A DNA stretch of 58,931 nt, taken from NCBI GenBank assembly GCA_028141885.1, contig JAOIQU010000005.1:1-58931 (forward strand), written 5' to 3'. This document shows, piece after piece, positions 1 to 10,590 of the stretch. The notes under the pieces are model-generated. The model was not told the DNA's origin and ran no database searches. It saw nothing but the letters and a program-made list of their open reading frames with translations. This DNA comes from Flavobacteriales bacterium. Its GTDB lineage: Bacteria; Bacteroidota; Bacteroidia; Flavobacteriales; UA16. Within the stretch, counting starts at the first letter, position 1, and the number at the start of each line of letters is the position of its first letter. The translations under genes and the position numbers were made by a program.

Positions 1-804
1 GCCTGTGAGTTCACCGAGGCCTCTGCCTTGGGGGCAGCCACCATTGCATGGAACCGTGGCAACCACAGGCAGGCTCTTGGACACTACGAAACGCTTGAGG
101 AAGTTGCCACCTTGCAAAGCAACCAACTGGAAGCGGCCATTGGCCAAATGCGGTGTCACTATTTGCTGGGCCAAGAAAGCGAGGCCTCTGATTTCGCGGC
201 ACGTGTCATGTATGACCCTGCCACCCCAGAAGATATTCGCAGAACGGCCAAACTTTGGAACGCACGCATCGCCTGCAACCAAGGATTGCACGCAACGGTC
301 ATGGAGGACCTGGAGGAACTCGTTAAGTATGGGGGAAGCCCTGGCGCAGAGGCTCAATACATGATCGCAGAGAATGCGTTCAATGAAGACGCCTTTGACG
401 CCTGCGAACAAGCCCTGTTCACCTTGATTGAAACGTCGTACGAACAGGAAACGTGGCGCAACAAGGGATTCCTGCTCCTCGTCTCAACGTACCTGGGCAT
501 GAACGATTTGTTCCAAGCTCGGGCCACTGCAGAGAGCATTTTGGCCAACGTAAGCACGCCGTCTGTTCAAGAGGCCGTGTCCGACCTTCTCCTGACCATC
601 GACGCACGGGAAGCGGCAGAACGCGCTCCGATTGCACAGCCCGACACCACTGCAACTCCCGACAGCCTTGACCTCGACATTCCGCAAGTCCCAACACCCA
701 AGGACAGCATCGACGTGAACGAGGTTAAAACGCCTGCCCCTCAGGAAGACCAATCTCCTGAAGCAGATGACCAAGACCTCACTCCAGATCCCAACGACGA
801 ATGA
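1..804 (+). CDS. TPR-type protein, C-terminal part (5' end outside window)
   Basis: The reading frame is open to the left edge, so the true start lies outside the window and 267 residues are visible. The visible part is alpha-helical with TPR-like repeats (alternating small and aromatic residues, for example around AYLG/ATAES-type helices) over roughly the first 200 residues. It ends in an acidic, Pro/Asp-rich tail of about 60 residues that is probably disordered. The stop overlaps the start of the next gene by four bases (ATGA), so the two are translationally coupled. Because the partner is an outer-membrane barrel, a periplasmic or envelope scaffolding role is likely, but this is inference from context. 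I cannot name the protein beyond tetratricopeptide repeat family. Confidence 0.8.
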   Translation, partial: ACEFTEASALGAATIAWNRGNHRQALGHYETLEEVATLQSNQLEAAIGQMRCHYLLGQESEASDFAARVMYDPATPEDIRRTAKLWNARIACNQGLHATVMEDLEELVKYGGSPGAEAQYMIAENAFNEDAFDACEQALFTLIETSYEQETWRNKGFLLLVSTYLGMNDLFQARATAESILANVSTPSVQEAVSDLLLTIDAREAAERAPIAQPDTTATPDSLDLDIPQVPTPKDSIDVNEVKTPAPQEDQSPEADDQDLTPDPNDE

Positions 805-2546
805 CATCCCTATCCCCTTTCACCAAGTCGCTCTTGATTCCCGTCATGGTCACCCTGCCGTTGACTGGCTTGTGGTCACAAACCGACACGTTGCAAATGG
901 ATGTGACGTTTGTCGGCAACCGTCAAATGGAGGTAAGAGACGCGGTCAAATTGAGTTCGTGGCCAACATCGCGCCCGTTGTCTGTTTCCAAGCCCATTCT
1001 AAGCTACGAATTGCTTTCTCGACGCATGCAATTTGTCCCGCAAATGACACCCGTGGAAGCCACTCGCCTGCGGGTTGACCCTTCTTTGTCGAGACTTTAC
1101 CGCGGGTACGTGCGTGCAGGAGGTGGTTCTAGGGGCACTTCCATGGTGGATGCGAGTTACACGGATTTGAGGTCGCGAGATGGCAGCTGGGGGACTGCGT
1201 TCCACCATGCCGCCACCAACAGTCCTTCAGCGCTGTTGACAGGCCGCCTCAATGAAAACACCCTCGATGCTTGGGTGTCCAGATTTGTGGGTAAAGAGAA
1301 AATGTCTTTTGAGGCTTCTGCAGGCAGCGAACAGGTCTTGATATATGGATTCGACAGCTTGCAGGTGGACAGCGCATTGACTCCTGCGGATGCACCGGTT
1401 GTGATGTGGTCGCATGCCACCTTGGGCGCAAGCTTCAAGAGCCACAAGAATCGCGACCGCGAATTGAACCATGAAATCGACGCAACGTTGGGTTGGCTAA
1501 GCAATGACCGAGGCGCACACGAACGGAGCGTGAGCCTCAATGCCACGTTGGACAAAGCATTTGGCGAGGCGCGAGGTCAATTGGACGCGGAGGTGCAACT
1601 CGACGAATACGGTGCTGGTGCCGACGTGACGTCCAACCAAGCCATCGTGGTCGTCGAGCCAAGTGTCTCCACACAGAAAGGAGCGATCCATGCCAAGGCC
1701 GGACTAGGACTCGCCATCGATGCAGACCAACCCACTCGGGACGGATTGGGAGACGCCTTCCACCTCTATCCGAGGGCTGAAGTTTCGGTGAATCTACTTC
1801 GGAATTTGTTTGTGCCCTACGGAAAGATCGGTGGAGACCTTTCCGCAAACAATTTCCACTCTTTGACCCGGCAGAACCCATTCTATGCCCCCTCAGACTT
1901 GGGGCTGGTATCCCCCAACCAAGGGTTCCGAAGCACCAACAAGCGATTGGCCCTTGCTGGGGGTATTCGTGGGACGGTCACAGAAGCCTTCCGATTCCAT
2001 GGATACTTCAGCACTGCGAGCCACGAAGACTACGCCCTGTTCCGCCCTGCGGCTTCCACGGTGGATTCAGTGACCCTCGCCACCTTCGAGGTAGTGTACG
2101 ACACCCTGGCCATTCGCACGTTAGGCGGAGAGGCCGAATTTGACCTTGGGTCGGATTGGTCCTTTGCCGGAGGTGTGAAGTTTTTGAAGTACAACACGCG
2201 CAGTGAACTCCGTGCTTGGAACCTGCCCCGAACCACCTGGAATGCCCGGGCGACCTATGCGCTCATAGGAGGGTTGGACCTCACGGCCACGGTGACTTAC
2301 ATCGGAGAGCGGTTCAGCATCCTCAGAGAGACAGGTTATGGTGACACTCAGCCGCTCGAAGATGGGACTTTCGAGCTGGCTTTGCCAGGGTATTTGGACC
2401 TCAATATCACGGCCAATTACACCTACAACGATCGGTTGGGTGGTTGGCTGACCTTGGCGAATCTGGCGAATGCCAAATACGCCGAATGGGGTGGTTTTCC
2501 CGTGCAGGGGTTCCAAGCCCTCGCAGGCGTTCACTACGCCTTCTGA
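801..2546 (+). CDS. TonB-receptor-like outer-membrane beta-barrel protein lacking an obvious plug
   Basis: 581 residues. The N-terminus has a basic start, a hydrophobic stretch (LLIPVMVTLPLTG) and a likely signal-peptidase site after about residue 26. The rest is alternating amphipathic beta-strand sequence with aromatic girdle residues, ending in phenylalanine (HYAF), the usual C-terminal signature of outer-membrane barrels. The last strands resemble the C-terminal half of TonB-dependent receptors (an NLANAKYAEWGG-type turn). I see no TonB box or recognisable plug domain, and the length is short for a full receptor. It overlaps the preceding TPR gene by ATGA, so the pair probably works as a unit. 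A strong terminator follows. The substrate is unknown. Confidence 0.75.
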   Translation: MTSLSPFTKSLLIPVMVTLPLTGLWSQTDTLQMDVTFVGNRQMEVRDAVKLSSWPTSRPLSVSKPILSYELLSRRMQFVPQMTPVEATRLRVDPSLSRLYRGYVRAGGGSRGTSMVDASYTDLRSRDGSWGTAFHHAATNSPSALLTGRLNENTLDAWVSRFVGKEKMSFEASAGSEQVLIYGFDSLQVDSALTPADAPVVMWSHATLGASFKSHKNRDRELNHEIDATLGWLSNDRGAHERSVSLNATLDKAFGEARGQLDAEVQLDEYGAGADVTSNQAIVVVEPSVSTQKGAIHAKAGLGLAIDADQPTRDGLGDAFHLYPRAEVSVNLLRNLFVPYGKIGGDLSANNFHSLTRQNPFYAPSDLGLVSPNQGFRSTNKRLALAGGIRGTVTEAFRFHGYFSTASHEDYALFRPAASTVDSVTLATFEVVYDTLAIRTLGGEAEFDLGSDWSFAGGVKFLKYNTRSELRAWNLPRTTWNARATYALIGGLDLTATVTYIGERFSILRETGYGDTQPLEDGTFELALPGYLDLNITANYTYNDRLGGWLTLANLANAKYAEWGGFPVQGFQALAGVHYAF

Positions 2547-2564
2547 CGAACTATCCACAATCCT

Positions 2565-2607
2565 GCGAAAACCCCGGTTTTTTCGTGGAAAAATCGGGGT
2601 TTTTCAT
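2565..2607 (+). terminator. Rho-independent terminator after the barrel gene
   Basis: An inverted repeat with arms around AAAACCCCG and CGGGGTTTT forms a stem of about 17 pairs with one or two mismatches and a tiny loop, followed by a T-run. It lies 20 bases after the stop of the barrel gene and before the gyrB promoter, so it isolates the two transcription units. Confidence 0.8.
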
Positions 2608-2615
2608 GCGCTTGA

Positions 2616-4634
<2,019 letters not shown>

Positions 4635-4646
4635 TCTGGGCAGCAC

Positions 4647-5444
4647 GTGGGACGCTGGAACAACCAAATCGTCTGGGTCACCGGAGCCAGCAGTGGCATC
4701 GGCAAGGCCTGTGCCGAAGCGTGGGCTCGTCGTGGCGCCACTGTCGTCCTGTCTTCACGGAAACAAGCCGCCCTTGACGACGTGGCAGCGCCTTTGCGTG
4801 AGACCGGAGCCTCTGTTCACGTAGTGACCCTGGATTTGGCCGATGCGGCGAGCTTGCCTGAGGTGGCGGCGCAGGTCGAGGCCGAGATCGGTCCGGTCGA
4901 CGTCATGGTGCACTGCGGCGGGATCAGCCAACGCTCCAAGGCCATCGAGACGTCCCTTGACGTGGACCGTCGCGTGATGGAAATCGATTACTTCGGAACA
5001 CTTGCCCTCACCAAAGCGCTCCTGCCCAGCATGGTGAAGCGAGGCAAAGGGCATTTTGTCGTGGTGACGAGCCTCATGGGCCTGTTCTCCTCCCCTTTGC
5101 GGTCAGGCTATTGCGGGGCCAAACACGCCCTTCATGGCTTCTTCGAGGCGCTCCGTGCCGAGCACCACGACGACGGGTTGAAGGTGACCATGGTTTGTCC
5201 TGGGTTCATCCGCACCAACATCAGCCTCAACGCTGTGGTGGGCGACGGCACTCAGCAAGGCACCATGGACGCCAAAACAGGCGCTGGCATGACGGCCGAG
5301 CAATGCGCCGAGCGCATGGTCAAAGCCGTGGAACGCAACAAGGCTGAGGTTTTGATTGGGCGTTACGAAATCCTCGCTGCCTACATCAAGCGCCTCTCGC
5401 CCGCCTTGCTTCGCCGCATCGTGCGTCGCGCAGCAGTCACGTGA
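4647..5444 (+). CDS. SDR family NAD(P)-dependent oxidoreductase
   Basis: 265 residues with a GTG start 12 bases after the gyrB stop, so it is probably read through from gyrB. It is a classical short-chain dehydrogenase: glycine-rich cofactor loop TGASSGIG at residues 11-18, an SSRK-type turn after the second strand that suggests NADP preference, and the catalytic Tyr/Lys in YCGAK near 155-159 preceded by the active-site Ser in VVTSLMG. The sequence resembles DHRS7B-like SDRs, which act on lipids or steroids in other organisms, but the substrate cannot be read from the sequence. The stop is followed after three bases by the stop of the convergent methyltransferase gene, with no visible terminator. 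Confidence 0.88.
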   Translation: MGRWNNQIVWVTGASSGIGKACAEAWARRGATVVLSSRKQAALDDVAAPLRETGASVHVVTLDLADAASLPEVAAQVEAEIGPVDVMVHCGGISQRSKAIETSLDVDRRVMEIDYFGTLALTKALLPSMVKRGKGHFVVVTSLMGLFSSPLRSGYCGAKHALHGFFEALRAEHHDDGLKVTMVCPGFIRTNISLNAVVGDGTQQGTMDAKTGAGMTAEQCAERMVKAVERNKAEVLIGRYEILAAYIKRLSPALLRRIVRRAAVT

Positions 5445-5447
5445 CCG

Positions 5448-6203
5448 TCAGGCATTGAATTCGCGGCCTTCCACGTGGAGGACGCGTGTGCGCTTCTTCA
5501 GAAAGCGCAGAAACAGGAACAGCCCAACACTTCCGCCCAACCCTGCTTGCCATGCGGTGGTGTTCCAAGCGGGTGTGCCGAGCCCAGCAGTCCTGGCCGC
5601 CTCAAGGAAGAACATTCCGAAGACAATGGCGAACACGCCGTTGTATTCGCGCTTGATGACGTGGCGCAGAGAAAAGCTGTTGCCGACAGGAGTCCAGGAA
5701 CTGCGGGGCGTGCCCCAAAATTTGGGCACAAAAGCCGGCACGGTGGCGGCCCAATCGCTGTACGTCGATCCAAACTTCCCCGCCAGAAATGCCTCTTCCG
5801 CCATCGCAATTCGCAGGTAATACATCATGTATGCGAGCGTCACGAAAAGCGCGAAGTCCAACCGACCTGTTGCCAACACCAAGGCCATCCACATGAAGTA
5901 GTTGCCGAGGTAAAGTGGGTGCCGCACCAAGCTGTACATGCCGCGGGTGTTGAGCGATTCGGCCACCTGACCTTCTGAGGTGTTGCGACCGCTGGTGCCC
6001 GGTAGGACGTGACCAATGGTTTTGGCACGAATCACCACGCCAAGCACACCCACGGCCCAACACATCGCCTGCCATCCTAAAGCCTCGGCCCTCTCAGGCG
6101 CATCGTAAGCAAGCACGAGGGCCGGTGGCACCAAAATCAGCGGAATGAAACTTCGCCAACGGAAAAGTTGATTGCCGCGACGTGTGAGTTCTTGAATGAG
6201 CAT
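5448..6203 (-). CDS. Isoprenylcysteine/phospholipid-type membrane methyltransferase (ICMT/PEMT-like)
   Basis: 251 residues from the ATG at 6203, which lies ten bases after the hutH stop; an ATG 78 bases further upstream would overlap hutH and precedes no conserved sequence. The protein has about five hydrophobic segments. It carries the family signature RHPLYLGNYF followed by AEE..L...FG..Y..W...VPAFVPKF, the SAM-binding region of ICMT/PEMT-type methyltransferases. Such enzymes methylate lipids, isoprenoid cysteines or related small hydrophobic substrates at the membrane. The substrate here is unknown. It is the second gene of a hutH transcription unit, but nothing links it to histidine degradation. 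Confidence 0.75.
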   Translation of the reverse strand: MLIQELTRRGNQLFRWRSFIPLILVPPALVLAYDAPERAEALGWQAMCWAVGVLGVVIRAKTIGHVLPGTSGRNTSEGQVAESLNTRGMYSLVRHPLYLGNYFMWMALVLATGRLDFALFVTLAYMMYYLRIAMAEEAFLAGKFGSTYSDWAATVPAFVPKFWGTPRSSWTPVGNSFSLRHVIKREYNGVFAIVFGMFFLEAARTAGLGTPAWNTTAWQAGLGGSVGLFLFLRFLKKRTRVLHVEGREFNA

Positions 6204-6213
6204 GAGGGCAGAT

Positions 6214-7770
6214 TCAGGTTTGCGCGTCGCGAAGGTCGGCCAAATCACGAGGCGAACCATCCCGAATCCATGCCACTGCAAACGCCATGAGTGGGGCCAT
6301 CACATCGTCACGCTCAAGGAAGGGCACATGGTTTCGAAACGCATCTTGCAATTGCCGAAGCGCAGGGGCCATCGCGTGCTCGTCGCCCCGCAGGTCCGAT
6401 GCCTGGGCCGCACACATGGCTTCGATGCCAAGCACCTGTTCGGCGTGCTCCAAGACGCGCCACATTTGCAAGGCTCCATTGGCGCCCATGCTCACGTGGT
6501 CCTCTTGTCCGTTGCTGCTGTCGGCGTTGTCCGCGCTGGCTGGCGTGCAGAGCTGCTTGCTGTACGACACGAGGCTCGCAGCGGTGTATTGCGGAATCAT
6601 GTAGCCAGAATTGAGGCCTGGGTTGGAGGCCAAAAACGCGGGCAATCCACGCTGGCCGCTGAGCATCTTGAAGACGCGGCGCTCGGAAATGCTGGCCCAT
6701 TCATGAATGGCCAAGGCCAAGCGGTCCATCGCCAAGGCCAGCGGCTGGTCGTGAAAATTGCCGCCGCTCACAATCAAATCTTCGTCCGGGAAGACGAGCG
6801 GGTTGTCTGTCACAGCATTCATCTCCGCTTCGAAGACGGCGCGAACGCCTTCCACGACGTCCCTCGAGGCGCCGTGCACTTGAGACATGCACCTGAACGA
6901 GTATGGATCCTGCACGTAGGTTCGTGGTTGCGCTGCGCGCTCCGACCCTTCGAGCCACGACGAGACGTTGTGGGCCGCGATCATGGCGCCGGCTTGGTTT
7001 CGGATGCGGTGGATCGAGGGGTGCATCGCCGCCTTCAGGCCGTTCCAGGCTTCGAGGGACCACGCTCCCAGAGCGTCGGCCCAGTCAGCGAGGCGCGTCA
7101 CGCGTTCGAGCGCCACCATGCCAGTTCCGAGCATCATTTGCGTCCCGTTGATGAGCGCCAGTCCCTCCTTGGGACCGAGCTCGAGCGCAGGCCAGCCCAG
7201 CTCGCGCAAGGCATCCGCCGAAGCCATTTGCCGTCCGTCTGGCATCACCACTTCCCCCTCGCCAATCAACGGCAACACGAGGTGCGCAAGCGGGGCCAAA
7301 TCCCCAGAAGCCCCCAACGACCCCTGGCTCGGAACCACGGGCAACACGCCCGCGTTCCAATGGTCTAGCAAGCGCTGCACCGTCGTCACTGCCACTCCCG
7401 AATGGCCCTGGCTCAGCGCCTTGACCTTCAAAAGCAGCATGGCTTTTACCACCTTGGCCGGTAACGGCTCCCCGACCCCGCATGCGTGGGAGATCAACAA
7501 GTTTCGCTGCAATGCCACGAGGTCGTCCACGCGGGTCGTAGCCAAGTCCCCAAAACCTGTGTTGATTCCATACAGGGTGTCGCCTCCTGAGGCTCGCCCC
7601 AGAAGGTAGGTGTGGCATCGCTCGATTCGAGTCACAGCATCTTCCGACAACGTCCGGGTCACCCCTTCCTCGTGCGAGAGCTGCCAAAACACGTCAGCCC
7701 CCCACCAACCCTCGGGAAGCACTTGCCTTTGACCTTGTGCTGCCGCTCCTTCGTGATGGCTCGTTTCCAT
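6214..7770 (-). CDS. hutH: Histidine ammonia-lyase
   Basis: 518 residues. It would convert L-histidine to trans-urocanate and ammonia using the self-made MIO cofactor. The MIO tripeptide is present in GSLGASGDLAPLAHL, the catalytic Tyr loop in YGINTGFG, and the substrate-selectivity region reads SHACGVG, as in histidine enzymes; tyrosine enzymes differ here. The FLASNPGLNSGYMIPQ and SSNGQEDHVSMG segments match Bacteroidota HutH. No hutU, hutI or hutG lies in the window, so the rest of the pathway is elsewhere or absent. The start codon is four bases from a TATCTTGC box, part of a symmetric dyad shared with the divergent M16 gene. Confidence 0.92.
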   Translation of the reverse strand: METSHHEGAAAQGQRQVLPEGWWGADVFWQLSHEEGVTRTLSEDAVTRIERCHTYLLGRASGGDTLYGINTGFGDLATTRVDDLVALQRNLLISHACGVGEPLPAKVVKAMLLLKVKALSQGHSGVAVTTVQRLLDHWNAGVLPVVPSQGSLGASGDLAPLAHLVLPLIGEGEVVMPDGRQMASADALRELGWPALELGPKEGLALINGTQMMLGTGMVALERVTRLADWADALGAWSLEAWNGLKAAMHPSIHRIRNQAGAMIAAHNVSSWLEGSERAAQPRTYVQDPYSFRCMSQVHGASRDVVEGVRAVFEAEMNAVTDNPLVFPDEDLIVSGGNFHDQPLALAMDRLALAIHEWASISERRVFKMLSGQRGLPAFLASNPGLNSGYMIPQYTAASLVSYSKQLCTPASADNADSSNGQEDHVSMGANGALQMWRVLEHAEQVLGIEAMCAAQASDLRGDEHAMAPALRQLQDAFRNHVPFLERDDVMAPLMAFAVAWIRDGSPRDLADLRDAQT

Positions 7771-7774
7771 GCAG

Positions 7775-7802
7775 GCAAGATACCCCGAGGTCGCTATCTT
7801 GC
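7775..7802. promoter_or_regulatory. Symmetric dyad between hutH and the M16 gene (paired -7 boxes or operator)
   Basis: The arms GCAAGATA (7775-7782) and TATCTTGC (7795-7802) are perfect reverse complements separated by 12 bases. Read outward, each arm is a TATCTTGC box resembling the Bacteroidota -7 consensus. It stands four bases before the hutH ATG on the minus strand and 17 bases before the M16 ATG on the plus strand. It could be two divergent promoters, a regulator site, or both. Confidence 0.5.
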
Positions 7803-7819
7803 AGGTTCAATTTTCCCAC

Positions 7820-9904
7820 ATGCGATTCACCTCCACCTTGTTCCTTTGCGCAGCTTTGACATCGTTCGCTGCGTGGGGTCAAGTCGACCAAAGCAACTCC
7901 CCTGATGCGGATTCCGCTCCAGAATTGAAGATTGACACCCCCATCAATCTCAAGCTCGACAACGGCCTGCAGATCATCGTGGTTGAAAACCATCGCACGC
8001 CATCGGTCTCCTGGAACATGACTCTTGAGTTCCCTCCTTTCTTGGAGGGTGAAAAGGCTGGACTCCAAGATTTGGTCAGCAGCATGATGGCTGCAGGAAC
8101 GGCGTCTAGAACCCAAGCCCAAATCGCGGAAGAGGTGGATTTCCTGGGCGCTTCCTTCCAAGCAAACGCCAAAGGTTTTTTCGCCAATTCCCTCAGCCAG
8201 AACGCCAGCGACTTGCTGCGGATCGTCGCCGATGTCATCCTCAACCCCACCTTCCCACAAGAAGAATTGGACAAGGTGAAAACACAGGTGGCGTCCGGAT
8301 TAGCCAACACCCCATCCTCTCCTGCTGAGATTGCTGCCAACGTGGTGGCCACCACCAACTATGGATCGCTGCATCCTTATGGTGAAGTCATGACTCAATC
8401 GACCCTTGAAGCGGTTTCGCGGGAAGACCTTGTTTCATACCACGACACCTACTTCCGCCCCAACGCGGCCTACCTGATTGTGGTTGGAGACATCACGCCA
8501 GACGACGCTTATGCAAAAGCCAACACCCATTTTGGCAAGTGGAAGCGTGCCGACATTCCGTTCACACGCATTGCTCCCGCCAAATTCCCCATGGGCAATC
8601 AAGTTCGCTTTGCAAGCATTGAAGGTGCCGTTCAGAGCAAGATCAACATCACCCAACCCGTCCCCTTTCCTCCAGGCCATCCGGATGCGCCAGCCATTGA
8701 GTTGATGAATTCCATTTTGGGCGGCAGCGCATTTAATGGGCGTTTGATGAAGGTTTTGTGCGAGGACACAACCTTCATGAACGGCGCAAGGTGTGACTTG
8801 AGCGCCGACCCCGTGACGGCCGAATTCATGGCCTACGCCGAAGTAAGCACCGGAGCCACCGAGAGTGCGCTCGTCGAAATCTTGGCTGAAATCAACCGAA
8901 TCCGCGACGAACAAGTGACTGAGAAAGAACTTGCCGCGGCAAAAGCGCTCCTGGCTGGGAGTTTTGAGAGGTCCCTGGAAAATGACAGCACGGCGGCGCG
9001 ATTTGCACTGAACATCCGACGCTATGCGTTGCCTGAAGATTGCCATCAGACCTACTTGCAGCGCATCGACGCCGTCACGGTGGAGGACATCCAACGTGTG
9101 GCCAAAAACATGATCAAGCCCAACAACCTCAACATTTGCGTGGTTGGTTCGTCCGACATTCTCGATTTGCTAGAGCCCTTTGATGCCAATGGCGGCATCG
9201 ACCAGTACGATGCGTTTGGGCAGATTCGCATTCCACGCAGTGAAGCTCCCAAAGGCACCACAGTCAAAGACGTGGTTGCAGCCCATTTCAAGGCAATCGG
9301 TGGCGCGAAGGCTTGGGGCAAACTCTCTGGCTTGACGTTGGAAGGATCTGTTGAATTTGGCGCTGGCATGTCCCTGCAGCATCGCGAAGACAAGCGATTC
9401 TCCAAGAAGGAGCCTGCCGTGCGTACTGAATTGGCCATGGCCGGATCGCCTGTCATGATTCGAACAGTGGGACCCGATGGCGGCCAGGAAATCCAGATGG
9501 GCAGCGCTTCGGACATGAAAGCCACCAGCGTTGAACGCATGCTCGACTACCTGTCACCCACGCGTTTGCTCAACATGGACAAAGCCGGATTTGAAGGCAG
9601 TGTGCTCGGCGTGGAAGACGTCAATGGACAGGCTGCGACAGTCGTCGAATACCGAAAAGGTGAGCTCACGGAAACGTACTGGTTCCGCCATGCCGATGGC
9701 CTCATCGTCAAGCGTTCACGTCCCTCGCTCGACGACACCAATGTGGTCGAATCGCTTGACCAGTACATTGCATTTGGCGACAACGGACTCCAAATCCCAA
9801 GCGTTCGGACCTCCAACGTGGGTGGACAGACCATGACCATCCGCACGGCCAAAGCCACCTTCAATCCAACCTTCGCCGACGACGCATTCAATCTTCAGCG
9901 TTGA
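7820..9904 (+). CDS. M16 peptidase-family protein, catalytic motif missing, with C-terminal LolA-like extension
   Basis: 695 residues from the ATG at 7820, chosen because a clean signal peptide follows (hydrophobic FLCAALTSFAAWGQ, cleavage near 21). Two M16 (insulinase-like) half-domains occupy roughly residues 45-460. The zinc motif HxxEH expected in the first half is replaced by a GLQDLVSSMM-type sequence, so this is the non-catalytic subunit type (M16B). Residues about 490-695 form a separate beta-rich domain beginning FKAIGGAKAWGKL, as found in Bacteroidota M16 proteins and lipoprotein-sorting-like folds. The catalytic partner is usually encoded next door in Bacteroidota but is not in this window. 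The stop overlaps the FtsE-like start (TGATG). Confidence 0.85.
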   Translation: MRFTSTLFLCAALTSFAAWGQVDQSNSPDADSAPELKIDTPINLKLDNGLQIIVVENHRTPSVSWNMTLEFPPFLEGEKAGLQDLVSSMMAAGTASRTQAQIAEEVDFLGASFQANAKGFFANSLSQNASDLLRIVADVILNPTFPQEELDKVKTQVASGLANTPSSPAEIAANVVATTNYGSLHPYGEVMTQSTLEAVSREDLVSYHDTYFRPNAAYLIVVGDITPDDAYAKANTHFGKWKRADIPFTRIAPAKFPMGNQVRFASIEGAVQSKINITQPVPFPPGHPDAPAIELMNSILGGSAFNGRLMKVLCEDTTFMNGARCDLSADPVTAEFMAYAEVSTGATESALVEILAEINRIRDEQVTEKELAAAKALLAGSFERSLENDSTAARFALNIRRYALPEDCHQTYLQRIDAVTVEDIQRVAKNMIKPNNLNICVVGSSDILDLLEPFDANGGIDQYDAFGQIRIPRSEAPKGTTVKDVVAAHFKAIGGAKAWGKLSGLTLEGSVEFGAGMSLQHREDKRFSKKEPAVRTELAMAGSPVMIRTVGPDGGQEIQMGSASDMKATSVERMLDYLSPTRLLNMDKAGFEGSVLGVEDVNGQAATVVEYRKGELTETYWFRHADGLIVKRSRPSLDDTNVVESLDQYIAFGDNGLQIPSVRTSNVGGQTMTIRTAKATFNPTFADDAFNLQR

Positions 9905-10590
9905 TGACTGACACTCCACTCATTCGGCTCGATCACGTGTCCATCCGGCACGGCGCACATGTCATTCTCCAGGACGTCTGTGTGGATGTGCGTGAAGGAG
10001 AACTTGTGTATTTGATCGGCAGAACGGGTAGCGGAAAATCCAGTCTGCTTCGAACGCTGTACGGAGACCTTTCTTTGGCATCTGGAGAAGGCCACGTGTG
10101 CGGTTTCAACCTCTCCTCACTCAAGCATCGCAATGTGCATCAGCTTCGGCGGAAGCTCGGCATGGTGTTTCAGGATTTTGGACTGCTCGAGGATCGCAGT
10201 GTGGGTGACAACCTTGACTTTGCCCTGATCGCAACCGGATGGAAGGACAAGACAGCCCGCAAGCGACGCATCGAAGAAGTGCTCACCATGGTGGGGTTGC
10301 CCCACAAGGCCTACAAGCAGCCGTTTGAACTCAGTGGAGGTGAACAACAACGCGTGGCCATTGCCCGGGCACTGTTGAATGACCCTTCCCTTTTGTTGGC
10401 GGATGAACCCACAGGCAACCTGGACCCTGAAACCACGGAAGAAATCCTTGAACTGATGCATGCCCTGCCTAGTCAAGGTCGCTCCCTAGTCATGGCCACG
10501 CACGATTGGGCCTCCATGGAACGTCGACCTGGACGCGTGTGGCGATGTCAGGATGGCGCTCTTCACGACGAGGCTCCCGTGCGCGCATGA
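9904..10590 (+). CDS. ftsE: FtsE-like ABC transporter ATP-binding protein
   Basis: 228 residues from the ATG that overlaps the previous stop by one base (TGATG). It contains Walker [11 protein letters not shown]-loop [11 protein letters not shown] signature LSGGEQQR, Walker [13 protein letters not shown] and an H-loop ATHDW. The EPTGNLDP form and small size are typical of the FtsE/LolD/MacB subfamily. In Bacteroidota the closest usual annotation is FtsE, the cytoplasmic ATPase that with FtsX controls cell-wall hydrolases at division. No ftsX is present in the window, so assignment against other members of the subfamily is moderate. The gene is coupled both upstream (M16) and downstream (GT2, ATGA overlap). 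Confidence 0.78.
   Translation: MTDTPLIRLDHVSIRHGAHVILQDVCVDVREGELVYLIGRTGSGKSSLLRTLYGDLSLASGEGHVCGFNLSSLKHRNVHQLRRKLGMVFQDFGLLEDRSVGDNLDFALIATGWKDKTARKRRIEEVLTMVGLPHKAYKQPFELSGGEQQRVAIARALLNDPSLLLADEPTGNLDPETTEEILELMHALPSQGRSLVMATHDWASMERRPGRVWRCQDGALHDEAPVRA

Noticed and set aside
6196..7368. 390-codon plus-strand frame opposite hutH
   Set aside because: It is antisense to hutH, whose MIO motif and full length are clear.
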